From Geodermatophilus sabuli (lineage in GTDB: Bacteria; Actinomycetota; Actinomycetes; Mycobacteriales; Geodermatophilaceae): a stretch of DNA of 64,000 bases. Positions 55,236-62,915 of the stretch are shown one piece after another; position 1 is the first letter of the stretch, and every line of letters begins with the position of its first letter. The DNA lies in assembly GCF_010686765.1 (NCBI RefSeq), contig NZ_JAAGWF010000015.1:1-64000 (forward strand), in the 5' to 3' direction. Under the pieces are notes generated by a model. The model was not told the origin of the DNA and made no database searches. It saw only the letters and a program-made list of their open reading frames with translations. The position numbers and the translations under genes were made by a program.

Positions 55236-55781
55236 TCAGAGGTACTGACCACCCCCGGGCCGCAGATCGGGCTGCTGCGCCGGCTGGCCGCCCGGCAGCG
55301 CCCGGCGGCGCATCTCCTCCAGCTGGGCGCGGGCGGCCATCTGCTGGGCGAACAGCGCGGTCTGGATGCCGTGGAAGACACCCTCGAGCCAGCCGACCAG
55401 CTGGGCCTGGACGATCCTCAGCTCGGCGTCCGACGGGGTCTCGCCCTCGGCGAAGGGCAGCGTGATCCGCTCCAGCTCCTCCCGTAGCTCCGGCGCCAGG
55501 CCCTGCTCGAGCTCGCGGATCGACGAGGCGTGGATGTCGCGCAGCCGGTTCCGGCTGGCGTCGTCCAGCGGCGCGGCGCGGACCTCCTCCAGCAGCTGCT
55601 TGATCATCGTGCCGATGCGCATGACCTTCGCCGGCTGCTCGACCATGTCGGTGAGGCTCGTCGCGTCCCCGTCCTGGTCAGGCCCCTGCGGCGGCATGGG
55701 CATCGTGCCCATCGGCCGGCCGTCGGGGCCGACGACGACGACCTGCTGAGGGCGTTCACTGCCGTTTCCCGGTGCGGTCAT
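55236..55781 (-). CDS. bpa: Bacterial proteasome activator
   Basis: 181-residue ATP-independent proteasome ring activator (Bpa/PafE). The N-terminal tail is disordered (VVVVGPDGRPMGTMPMPPQG), the helical core is LEQGLAPELREELERITLPF and VGWLEGVFHGIQTALFAQQM, and the C-terminus is GGGQYL, the GQYL tail that docks into the alpha-ring pockets of the actinobacterial 20S proteasome. Length equals that of M. tuberculosis Rv3780. It signals that the organism carries a proteasome. ATG 55781 start; no operon partner except possibly the small membrane protein downstream. Confidence 0.95.
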   Translation of the reverse strand: MTAPGNGSERPQQVVVVGPDGRPMGTMPMPPQGPDQDGDATSLTDMVEQPAKVMRIGTMIKQLLEEVRAAPLDDASRNRLRDIHASSIRELEQGLAPELREELERITLPFAEGETPSDAELRIVQAQLVGWLEGVFHGIQTALFAQQMAARAQLEEMRRRALPGGQPAQQPDLRPGGGQYL

Positions 55782-55866
55782 GACCCCATCCTGCCCTCCG
55801 TCGAGCAGGCGTGGACGCGGGTGCCCGGTGCCGCCGACCCCGGTCCTCGCCCGCTCCCGCCGCGTC

Positions 55867-55872
55867 TAGGGT
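55867..55872 (+). promoter_or_regulatory. -10 element of a probable leaderless promoter
   Basis: TAGGGT (TANNNT) ends seven bases before the ATG at 55880; no ribosome-binding sequence between. Confidence 0.55.
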
Positions 55873-55879
55873 CGCGACC

Positions 55880-57103
55880 ATGGGACCGGGGGAGGCACGG
55901 CTGGACGTCGCCCGCGTCCGCGGTCTGTTCCCCGGCCTCTCCGACGGCCTCGTGCACGCCGAGGGGACCGCCGGCGCGCTGCTGCCCGAGAGCGTCGTGC
56001 TGGCCGTGGCCTCGGCCATGCGGGTGCCGGTGGCCGACCGGGGCGGCGCGTTCCCGTCGTCGGCTCGCGCCGAGGGCATGGTGGCCGGCGCCCGAGCCGC
56101 CGTCGCCGACCTGGTGGGTGGGGTCGCCACCGGCGTCGTGTTCGGCCCCGACCCGACCGCGCTGACCTACACGATGGCCCGTGCCCTGGCCCGCACGTGG
56201 CGCCCGGGCGACGAGATCGTGGTCAGCCGGCTGGACCACGACGCGAACATCCGACCGTGGGTGCAGATGGCGGAGCGCTCGGGCGTGCTCGTCCGGTGGG
56301 CCGAGGTGGACATCGAGACCGGCGAGCTGCCGGACTGGCAGTACGACGAGCTGCTCACCCGCCGCACCCGGCTGGTCGCCGTCACCGCCGCGAGCAGCGC
56401 CATCGGCACTCGCCCCGACGTCGCCGCGATCGCCGCGCGGGCGCACGCCGTGGGCGCGCTGGTCTACGTCGACGGCGTGCACGCCGCGGCGCACGGCGTC
56501 CTGGACGCCGGGGCGCTGGGCGCGGACTTCCTGACCGTGGCGGCCGACCGGTGGTGCGGTCCGCGCGTGGGCGCCGTGGTCGCCGAGCCCGAGCTGCTCG
56601 GCGAGCTGGAGCCGGACAAGCTGCTGCCGGTCCCCGACCGTGTCCCGGACCGGTTCGAGGGCGGCACCGCGCCCTTCGAGCTGCTGGCCGGGGTGTCCGC
56701 GGCCGTCGAGCACCTCGCCGCGCTCAGCGACGAGGCGACCGGATCGCGATGGGACCGGTTGCGCACCTCCATGGCCGCGGTGGCCGCGTACGAGGGCGGC
56801 CTGTTCGAGTGGCTCGCCCAGGCGCTGCGCGCGATGCGGCACGTGCAGGTGCTCGGGTCGGCGGCCCGCAGCACGCCGACGCTGGCGTTCACCGTCGCCG
56901 GGATGCGACCCCGCCAGGTGGCCGCCGAGCTCTCCCGCCGTGGCATCTGCGCGTGGGACGGCGACTTCTACGCCCGGGAGCTCTTCGATGCCCTGGGGGT
57001 CAACGAGCAGGGCGGCGCCGTCCAGGTGGGGTTGATGCACTACAACACGGCGGAGGAGGTGGGGTACCTGATCGACTCGGTGGCGGCGCTGCGACCACGC
57101 TGA
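55880..57103 (+). CDS. Aminotransferase class V / cysteine-desulfurase-like protein lacking the PLP lysine
   Basis: 407-residue fold-type I protein related to the cysteine desulfurase-like TIGR01976 group. Conserved surroundings are present: VVSRLDHDANIRPWVQMAER, VDGVHAAAHGVLDAGALGADF (Asp for the pyridine nitrogen) and the C-terminal GICAWDGDFYARELFDALGV. At the place where the family has S-x-[HY]-K-x-x-G-P, the sequence reads AADRWCGPRVG: Arg224 (codon CGG at 56549) replaces the Schiff-base lysine. No frameshift or stop is seen. It may be a non-PLP-linked or regulatory homologue. ATG 55880 follows a leaderless-type promoter. Confidence 0.85.
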   Translation: MGPGEARLDVARVRGLFPGLSDGLVHAEGTAGALLPESVVLAVASAMRVPVADRGGAFPSSARAEGMVAGARAAVADLVGGVATGVVFGPDPTALTYTMARALARTWRPGDEIVVSRLDHDANIRPWVQMAERSGVLVRWAEVDIETGELPDWQYDELLTRRTRLVAVTAASSAIGTRPDVAAIAARAHAVGALVYVDGVHAAAHGVLDAGALGADFLTVAADRWCGPRVGAVVAEPELLGELEPDKLLPVPDRVPDRFEGGTAPFELLAGVSAAVEHLAALSDEATGSRWDRLRTSMAAVAAYEGGLFEWLAQALRAMRHVQVLGSAARSTPTLAFTVAGMRPRQVAAELSRRGICAWDGDFYARELFDALGVNEQGGAVQVGLMHYNTAEEVGYLIDSVAALRPR

Positions 57104-57121
57104 GCCGTGGCCCCGTCGCGG

Positions 57122-57147
57122 TGAACCGATCGTGGTCGCGGGCCGTG
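57122..57147 (+). promoter_or_regulatory. ECF-sigma promoter (SigL-like)
   Basis: TGAACC (57122-57127), a 16-base spacer and CGTG (57144-57147). This resembles the promoter class of mycobacterial SigL and lies upstream of an operon ending in a sigma/anti-sigma pair, so it is a likely autoregulatory promoter. Confidence 0.6.
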
Positions 57148-57310
57148 CTCCCGGGTGTCGGCCCCCGCCGCGGAGGCCGCCCGGCGGAGGAGGGCTCGTG
57201 CGCGGATCGCCCGTCCGGGCCGCGGGTGCCCTGCTGTTCGCCGGCAGTGGCCAGGACGTCGAGAGCGGCGCGTCGACCGCATGCTGACCGGCCGTCGAGG
57301 GGAGCGTGTC

Positions 57311-57757
57311 ATGGACCGACGGCTGACCGTCCCGCCGTCCGTGCTGGTCGCCGGCCGGGTGGTCGGTGCCGGACTGCTCGCCACCACGGCCGTGATCCAC
57401 CTCTACCTGTGGGACACCGGCTACCGCGCCATCCCCTGGATCGGACCGCTGTTCCTCGTCCAGGCGGCCACCGGGCTCCTGCTCTGCGTGGCGGTGCTGG
57501 CGGTGTCGCAGGGCTGGCTGTCCGAGGTGGCGCTGCTCGGCGTCCTGCTGCAGATCGGCACGCTGGTCGGGCTGCTCATGTCGGTCGAGGTCGGGCTGTT
57601 CGGCTTCCACGAGTCGCCGGTGGCCGCGCTGTTCGGGCCCAGCGTGGGAGCCGAGGTGGTCGGGACGCTCGTGCTGGCCGCGCTCGCCGCCGTCCGCCCG
57701 CGGGAGCAGCGACCGCGGCAGCCGGCGGCCACGCGGGAGGTGCGTGCGGGCAGATGA
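57311..57757 (+). CDS. Four-helix membrane protein in the ECF sigma operon
   Basis: 148-residue integral membrane protein with four hydrophobic helices (VAGRVVGAGLLATTAVIHLY, IGPLFLVQAATGLLLCVAVL, ALLGVLLQIGTLVGLLMSVE, VGAEVVGTLVLAALAAV), an HLYLW histidine in helix 1 and a basic tail. ATG 57311 has GAGGGGAG upstream. Its stop overlaps the sigma factor start as ATGA, placing it first in the operon behind a SigL-like promoter. No family name can be given; a redox or envelope-stress role is suggested only by context. Confidence 0.82.
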   Translation: MDRRLTVPPSVLVAGRVVGAGLLATTAVIHLYLWDTGYRAIPWIGPLFLVQAATGLLLCVAVLAVSQGWLSEVALLGVLLQIGTLVGLLMSVEVGLFGFHESPVAALFGPSVGAEVVGTLVLAALAAVRPREQRPRQPAATREVRAGR

Positions 57758-58278
57758 GCGCGCGCGGCGACGACACGGGGGAGCGGGACCTGCGTGCCCT
57801 CTACGACGCGCACGCGGCCGCCCTGCTGGGTTACGCGGTGCGGCTGTGCGCGGGCGACCGCGCGCGCGCCGAGGACGTCGTCCAGGAGACGCTGGTCCGT
57901 GCCTGGCGGCACCTCGACCAGCTCGACCCGGACGCCGCGCCGGTCCGTCCGTGGCTGTTCACCGTCGCCCACCGCGTGGCCATCGACGCCCACCGCGCCC
58001 GGCGGGCCCGCCCGCCGGAGGTGCCCGACACCGGGCTGGCCAGCGTGCCGGCCCTCGACGAGCTCAGCGTGGCGCTGGACCGGATCGTCGTCACCGACGC
58101 GCTGGGGTCGCTGTCGGCCGAGCACCGGGCCGTGATCGTGGAGACCTACTACCGGGGGCGCACCGTGGGCGAGGCCGCCGCCACTCTGGGCGTTCCCGTC
58201 GGCACGGTGAAGTCCCGCTGCTACTACGCGCTCCGGGCCCTCAAGCTGGCCCTGGCCGAACGGGGGGTGACGACGTGA
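57754..58278 (+). CDS. ECF RNA polymerase sigma factor (SigL-like)
   Basis: 174-residue sigma-70 group 4 protein. Region 2 is LYDAHAAALLGYAVRLCAGD, EDVVQETLVRAWRHL and PWLFTVAHRVAIDAHRAR; region 4 is LGSLSAEHRAVIVETYYRG and VGEAAATLGVPVGTVKSR (-35 recognition helix). It is coupled to the upstream membrane protein (ATGA) and the downstream anti-sigma factor (GTGA), an order and character like SigL-RslA of mycobacteria. Activity is probably held in check by the anti-sigma factor. Confidence 0.93.
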   Translation: MSARGDDTGERDLRALYDAHAAALLGYAVRLCAGDRARAEDVVQETLVRAWRHLDQLDPDAAPVRPWLFTVAHRVAIDAHRARRARPPEVPDTGLASVPALDELSVALDRIVVTDALGSLSAEHRAVIVETYYRGRTVGEAAATLGVPVGTVKSRCYYALRALKLALAERGVTT

Positions 58279-58910
58279 GCTGCACCGCCGTGGTCCCCGA
58301 CCTGGGCGCCTACGTGCTCGGGGCACTCGCGCCCGAGGACCGCCGTCGGGTGGCCGAGCACCTGCGGGGGTGCGCCGACTGCCGCGCCGAGGAGGCCGAG
58401 CTCGCGGCGCTGCCCGGCCTGCTCGCGCTGGTGGACCCCGCCGACCTCTCGACGCCGAGCATCGTGCCCTCTCCGGACCTGTTCGACCGGGTGTCCGCGG
58501 CCGCGGCCCGGCCGGCCCACCCGACCCGGTCGCGCCGGCGGCTGCTGCTGGTCGCCGCGGCGCTCGTCCTGCTCTTCGGCGGGGTGGCCGCCGGGGTGGC
58601 CACCTGGGCCGCTCGCGAGGACGGGACGACCGTGTCCGCCTCCGCGGGAGCGGCCGAGATCACGGTGACCACGTCGTCCGGGGGCGGCGGCACCGTCATC
58701 GACGTCGACGTCGCCGGGCTGGCGCCGTCCGGCGAGTGCCGGCTGGTGGCGGTCGACGGCGAGGGCCGGGAGCACGCCGCGGGGGAGTGGACGGTCGACG
58801 AGCGCGGCGGCGGCAGCTGGCGCGGCTGGGCCGACGTCGACGCCGACGCCGTCATCATGGTCGTGCTGCAGGACGGCGAGGGCACGCCGCTGGTCCGCGC
58901 ACCGCTGTGA
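58275..58910 (+). CDS. Zinc-binding anti-sigma factor (RslA-like)
   Basis: 211-residue transmembrane anti-sigma factor. The cytosolic ZAS domain has AYVLGALAPEDRRRVAEHL followed by the zinc motif HLRGCADCRAEE (H-x3-C-x2-C). One transmembrane helix (LLLVAAALVLLFGGVAAGVA) lies near 98-118, and an extracytoplasmic beta-rich domain follows (GTVIDVDVAGLAPSGECRLV, WTVDERGGGSWRGWADVD). Start GTG 58275 overlaps the sigma stop. Oxidation-driven zinc release or ligand sensing outside the membrane would free the sigma factor, as known for RslA. Confidence 0.92.
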   Translation: MSCTAVVPDLGAYVLGALAPEDRRRVAEHLRGCADCRAEEAELAALPGLLALVDPADLSTPSIVPSPDLFDRVSAAAARPAHPTRSRRRLLLVAAALVLLFGGVAAGVATWAAREDGTTVSASAGAAEITVTTSSGGGGTVIDVDVAGLAPSGECRLVAVDGEGREHAAGEWTVDERGGGSWRGWADVDADAVIMVVLQDGEGTPLVRAPL

Positions 58911-58922
58911 CGACGGCTCCGC

Positions 58923-59915
58923 TCACCCGTCGGTGAGCAGCAGCACCTTGCCGACGTGCTCGCTGGCCTCGACCACACGGTGGGCCTCGGCCGCCCGGGA
59001 CATCGGCAGCCGCCGGTCGACGATCGGCCGGACGACGCCGCGCTCGACGTCGGGCCACACCTCGTGCCGGACCGCGGCCACGATCTCGGCCTTGCCGCCG
59101 GGTCCGGTGGCCGGCCGGGCGCGCAGCGTGGTGGCGTGCACCGACGCCCGCTTGCGCATCAGCAGCCCGAGGTCGATCTCGGCCGTGGTCCCGCCCTGCA
59201 TGCCGATGCAGACCAGCCGCCCACCGGTGCACAGCACGTCGAGGTTGCGGGACAGGTACTTCGCCCCCATGTTGTCGAGGACCACGTCGACGCCGGCGTC
59301 GTCGGTCTCCTCGAGCACGCGCTCGACGAAGTCCTCCTCGCGGTAGTTGATGCCGACCTCGGCGCCCAGCTCCCGGCAGACGTCGAGCTTGGCCGCGGTG
59401 CCGGCGGTGGTGAGCACCTGCGCTCCGGCCCGGGCGGCCAGCTGGATGGCCATCGTGCCGATGCCGCTGGAGCCGCCGTGCACCAGGAACGCGTCGCCGC
59501 GCCGGAGCCCGGCCAGCATGAACACGTTCGACCACACCGTGCAGACCACCTCCGGCAGCGCCGCCGCGGTGGCCAGCTCCACCCCGGCAGGGCGGGGCAG
59601 CAGCTGGCCCGTGGGGACGGCCACCCGCTCCGCGTACCCCCCGCCCGAGAGCAGCGCGCACACCTCGTCCCCGACCCCCCAGCCGGTCACGCCGTCCCCG
59701 ACCTCGCTGACCACCCCGCTGCACTCGAGGCCCAGGATGTCGCTGGCACCCTTCGGCGGCGGGTAGTGACCGGCGCGCTGCAGGAGGTCCGCGCGGTTGA
59801 CGGCGGTGGCCACCACGTCGACGACCACCTCGCCGGGCCGGCAGACGGGGTCGGGGACCTCGCCCCAGCCCAGCACCTCGGGTCCACCGGCTCCGCTGAG
59901 AGTCACCGCGCGCAT
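58923..59915 (-). CDS. NAD(P)H-quinone oxidoreductase, PIG3/zeta-crystallin type
   Basis: 330-residue zinc-independent medium-chain dehydrogenase/reductase. The QOR-type N-terminus has VATAVNRADLLQRAGHYPPP and GLECSGVVSEVGDGVTGWGV; the cofactor site is VHGGSSGIGTMAIQLAA, with the dimer region CTVWSNVFMLAGLRRGDAFL. The TP53I3/PIG3 subgroup reduces quinones with NADPH. ATG 59915 is preceded by TAGGGT six bases upstream (leaderless). It is convergent with the anti-sigma factor gene. Confidence 0.93.
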   Translation of the reverse strand: MRAVTLSGAGGPEVLGWGEVPDPVCRPGEVVVDVVATAVNRADLLQRAGHYPPPKGASDILGLECSGVVSEVGDGVTGWGVGDEVCALLSGGGYAERVAVPTGQLLPRPAGVELATAAALPEVVCTVWSNVFMLAGLRRGDAFLVHGGSSGIGTMAIQLAARAGAQVLTTAGTAAKLDVCRELGAEVGINYREEDFVERVLEETDDAGVDVVLDNMGAKYLSRNLDVLCTGGRLVCIGMQGGTTAEIDLGLLMRKRASVHATTLRARPATGPGGKAEIVAAVRHEVWPDVERGVVRPIVDRRLPMSRAAEAHRVVEASEHVGKVLLLTDG

Positions 59916-59921
59916 GGCCCG

Positions 59922-59927
59922 ACCCTA
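59922..59927 (-). promoter_or_regulatory. -10 element of the quinone oxidoreductase gene
   Basis: TAGGGT on the minus strand (complement of ACCCTA), six bases before the ATG at 59915. Confidence 0.55.
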
Positions 59928-59964
59928 GGCAACCGGGCGGCCCGGTGCCCTCCACGTGCGCTGC

Positions 59965-60007
59965 GCAAGTGGGGCGCAAGTGCAGCCGAAGGACCTCCCG
60001 GCAGCGT
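59965..60007 (+). promoter_or_regulatory. SARP-like direct repeats and -10
   Basis: GCAAGTG at 59965 and 59976 and a degenerate CGAAGGA at 59987, all at 11-bp pitch; 8 bp after the last heptamer is CAGCGT (60002-60007), seven bases before ATG 60015. The heptamer, pitch and spacing match the box next to the SARP gene at 15867. Confidence 0.65.
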
Positions 60008-60014
60008 CCTGGGC

Positions 60015-60638
60015 ATGACGACGACGCTCCTCGCCCCGGTCCCCGACACGGCCCTGTCCCCGGTCCTGGCCGTGCGCCCGTCCCCGGCTCGCCGGCCGCC
60101 GGCAACGGGCTGCCCGATCGAGCGGCGGGCGCTGCGCGCCGGGGCCCGTGACCTGGCCGCCGCGCTGACCGGGATCGCCCTCGACGACCCGTGCTGCCGG
60201 CGACGCCAGCGGGCGGTGCTCGCCTCCTCGGCCACGGTCGTGCGGACGGCCGGGGCGGTCGCCCGCCGCACCGGGGACGGCGCGCTGGGGGCCGCGCGCG
60301 GAGCCGTCACCGCGGCCACCCCGGTGTTCGCCGCCGACGTGAGTGCCGGCGCCCCCGCGCTCGCCCTCGCCTGGACGGCGCTGGCCGACGCCCTCGACGG
60401 CGTCCCGGCCGGCGGCGGGCACGACCACCCATCCGGGGAGCTGCTCCGCTGCGAACACCGGTTCCGGACCGCCGTCGGGACGGCGCTGGTCGCCGTCCCG
60501 TGGTTCCTCGACGCCTGCAGCCCGCGGGAGCGGAGGGACCTGGTCCTGGCCGCCCCCCGCCGGCTGCGGCTGGCCCTGCGGCAGGGGGAGGACCGGTGGC
60601 TGGCCCGCCGCGACGCCGTGCGCGCAGCGGCGCACTGA
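60015..60638 (+). CDS. Hypothetical protein under a SARP-like promoter
   Basis: 207-residue protein of no recognised family. After a 30-residue Pro-rich N-terminus it is mostly helical (RRALRAGARDLAAALTGIAL, AVLASSATVVRTAGAVARRT, SAGAPALALAWTALADALDG, ERRDLVLAAPRRLRLALRQG), with scattered Cys (GCPIE, DPCCRRR, LRCEHR, DACSP) and a GGGHDHPSGE loop that could bind metal. There is no signal peptide or clear membrane helix. The promoter carries a SARP-like box; transcription is predicted leaderless. No biosynthetic genes are adjacent on the same strand. Confidence 0.7.
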   Translation: MTTTLLAPVPDTALSPVLAVRPSPARRPPATGCPIERRALRAGARDLAAALTGIALDDPCCRRRQRAVLASSATVVRTAGAVARRTGDGALGAARGAVTAATPVFAADVSAGAPALALAWTALADALDGVPAGGGHDHPSGELLRCEHRFRTAVGTALVAVPWFLDACSPRERRDLVLAAPRRLRLALRQGEDRWLARRDAVRAAAH

Positions 60639-60696
60639 CCCCGTTCCGGGTGCTCCGGCCCTGACCCCGCCGGCGCCCGGAACGGTCCGGGTCAGG

Positions 60697-62298
60697 TCAT
60701 CTCGCGGCCTTGAGCTCCTTGCGCAGGATCTTGCCGGCCGAGGACTTCGGCACCTGCTCGATGAACTCGACGAACCGGATCTTCTTGTGCGGCGCCACCT
60801 TGCCCGCCATGTACTCCATGACCGTCTCGGGCGTCAGGCTGGAGCCCGCGGCCCGGACGACGAAGGCCTTGGGCAGCTCCTCGCCGCTCTCCTCCTCCAG
60901 CACGCCGATGACCGCGGCGTCGGCGATCTCCGGGTGCCCGAGCAGCACGGCCTCGAGCTCGGCCGGGGCGACCTGGTAGCCCTTGTACTTGATCAGTTCC
61001 TTGACCCGGTCGACCACGGTGTAGTGCCCGTGCTCGTCGACGACCGCCACGTCGCCGGTGTGCAGCCAGCCCTCGCCGTCCAGGGTGTCGGCGGTGGCCT
61101 GGGGGTTGTTCAGGTAGCCCTTCATCACCTGCGGCCCGCGCACCCAGAGCTCGCCGCGCAGGCCGGCCGCGACGTCCTCGCCGGTCGCGGGGTCCACCAG
61201 CCGGCACTCGGTGTTGGGCAGCGCGTACCCGACCGACCCCTTCGGCACGTCCGCCGCGGCGCCGGGCGGCTCCTGGCCGGTGTCGGGCGTGCTGTGCGAG
61301 ACCGGCGACAGCTCGGTCATGCCGTAGCCCTGCGCCACGGTGACGCCGGTGTCGGCGCCCTGGCGCAGCCGCTGCTGGCAGGCCAGCGCCAGCGACTCGT
61401 CCAGCGGGGCCGCGCCGGAGGTGATGGTCCGCAGCGAGGACAGGTCGAACTGGTCGACCAGGGGGTGCTTGGCCAGCGCGAGGACGATCGGGGGCGCCAC
61501 GAAGGCCCGGGTGATCCGCTGGTCCTGGATGACCCGGAGGAAGTCCTCGAGGTCGAACCGGGGGAGGGTCACCACGGTGCCGCCGACGGCCAGGCCCTGG
61601 TTCATCAGCACGGTGAGGCCGTAGATGTGGAAGAACGGCAGGACGGCGATGATCCGCTCGTCGCCCTCGTGCACGTCCATGATGGGGCGCATCTGGACGA
61701 CGTTGGCCACCAGGTTGCGGTGGGTGAGCATGACCCCCTTGGGCAGCCCGGTGGTGCCGCTGGAGTACGGCAGCGTGACGAGGTCCTGCGCCGGGTCGAT
61801 GTCCACCTGCACCGACGGCGCGTCGGTGCTCAGCAGGTCCAGCAGCGAGGGGTGGCCCTCCGCGCCGTCCATGACCACGATCTCGTCGACCGGCGCCTGG
61901 TCGACGGCGGCCCGCACCCGGTCGAGGAACGGCGAGACGGTGATGAGCACCTTCGCGCCGGAGTCGCGCAGCTGGAAGGCGATCTCGTCGGGGGTGTACA
62001 GCGAGTTGATCGGAGACATCACGCAGCCGGCCGCGGCGATGCCGTGGAAGACCACCGGGTACCAGGGCGTGTTGGGGCAGAAGACGGCGACGACGTCGCC
62101 CTTGCGCAGGCCCCGGGCGTGCAGCGCGGCGGCGACCCGGTCCACGTAGGCGGCCAGCTGGCCGTGGGTGATGGTGTCGCCCTTGAGCCCGTCCACCAGC
62201 GCGGGCGCGTCCGGCCGGGTACCGCCGGCGGACAGGACGTGCGCGGGTACCGACACGTCGGGGATCTCGACGTCGGGATAGAGGCTGGGCAGCGCCAC
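60697..62298 (-). CDS. AMP-binding acyl/aryl-CoA ligase (4-coumarate-CoA ligase-like)
   Basis: 533-residue ANL-superfamily enzyme activating a carboxylate with ATP and CoA. Motifs: P-loop-like LPYSSGTTGLPKGVMLTHRN, GYGMTELSPVSH, GELWVRGPQVMKGYLNNPQ, HTGDVAVVDEHGHYTVVDR, hinge VKELIKYKGYQVAPAELEAV and the catalytic Lys in SSAGKILRKEL. It resembles the 4CL/luciferase branch of actinobacteria. GTG 62298 has AAGGAG eight bases upstream. A hotdog thioesterase gene precedes it on the same strand, 88 bases away; the pair may act on related acyl-CoAs. Substrate not predictable. Confidence 0.93.
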   Translation of the reverse strand: MALPSLYPDVEIPDVSVPAHVLSAGGTRPDAPALVDGLKGDTITHGQLAAYVDRVAAALHARGLRKGDVVAVFCPNTPWYPVVFHGIAAAGCVMSPINSLYTPDEIAFQLRDSGAKVLITVSPFLDRVRAAVDQAPVDEIVVMDGAEGHPSLLDLLSTDAPSVQVDIDPAQDLVTLPYSSGTTGLPKGVMLTHRNLVANVVQMRPIMDVHEGDERIIAVLPFFHIYGLTVLMNQGLAVGGTVVTLPRFDLEDFLRVIQDQRITRAFVAPPIVLALAKHPLVDQFDLSSLRTITSGAAPLDESLALACQQRLRQGADTGVTVAQGYGMTELSPVSHSTPDTGQEPPGAAADVPKGSVGYALPNTECRLVDPATGEDVAAGLRGELWVRGPQVMKGYLNNPQATADTLDGEGWLHTGDVAVVDEHGHYTVVDRVKELIKYKGYQVAPAELEAVLLGHPEIADAAVIGVLEEESGEELPKAFVVRAAGSSLTPETVMEYMAGKVAPHKKIRFVEFIEQVPKSSAGKILRKELKAAR

Positions 62299-62386
62299 GG
62301 AGGAGCTCCTTACTCGTCGGTTGTGGCGCCAGTCTCACATCCGGGGGCGCCGCCCACCCAGGAGGGCCGCGGCGTCCCGGCCCGGG

Positions 62387-62809
62387 TCAGCGCGGCCAGA
62401 GGACCGACTGCGTGCAGCGGAACAACGCGAGCGTCCTGCCCGACTCGGCCTGCACGACGGCGTCCCACACCTGCGTGGTCCGCCCGGCGTGCGCGTTGGT
62501 GGCCACCGTGGTGATCCGCCCCTCCCGGACGGTGCCGAGGAAGTTGGTCTTCAGCTCGATGGTCGTGAAGCCCGACGACCCCTCGGGCAGGAGCGCCCGC
62601 GTGGCCAGCCCGCAGGAGGTGTCGGCCAGGCCGACCACGGTCGCGGCGTGCAGGTAGCCGTTGGGGGCCAGCAGCTCCGGCCGCACGGTCAGTTCCGCCT
62701 CCAGCCGACCGGGCTCGTGGGCGGTGATGCTCAGCCCGAGCAGGCCCGGCAGGGTGCCGGGGAGGAGGGCGTTGAGCTCGTCGGCGGTGTGGAACCCGGT
62801 GGCGGCCAT
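62387..62809 (-). CDS. PaaI-family hotdog thioesterase
   Basis: 140-residue single hotdog-fold acyl-CoA thioesterase. The helix-strand core is LLAPNGYLHAATVVGLADTS with the catalytic-type Asn/Gly-His region, ending in CGLATRALLPEGSSGFTTIE and TTVATNAHAGRTTQVWDAVV. ATG 62809 is chosen because TAGGTT lies seven bases upstream (leaderless). It is upstream of the acyl-CoA ligase on the same strand. Confidence 0.9.
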   Translation of the reverse strand: MAATGFHTADELNALLPGTLPGLLGLSITAHEPGRLEAELTVRPELLAPNGYLHAATVVGLADTSCGLATRALLPEGSSGFTTIELKTNFLGTVREGRITTVATNAHAGRTTQVWDAVVQAESGRTLALFRCTQSVLWPR

Positions 62810-62816
62810 GCCGCGC

Positions 62817-62822
62817 AACCTA
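62817..62822 (-). promoter_or_regulatory. -10 element of the thioesterase gene
   Basis: TAGGTT on the minus strand (complement of AACCTA), seven bases before ATG 62809. Confidence 0.55.
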
Positions 62823-62844
62823 TCGACGCGCCGTCGTCCTGCCT

Positions 62845-62910
62845 GATCAGGTCACCTGGCGCCACCGGTCGTGAGGTCCGAGCCCGCCCGACCAGGGGAC
62901 CTGGTCATCG
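62845..62910. repeat. Paired GATCAGG...CCTGGTCATCG repeat, second copy
   Basis: GATCAGGTCACCTGG (62845-62859) and GACCAGGGGACCTGGTCATC (from 62890) around a spacer with GGTCGTGAGG, matching the element at 31237-31320. It occupies most of the gap between the thioesterase and VOC genes. Confidence 0.7.
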
Positions 62911-62915
62911 GCGGA

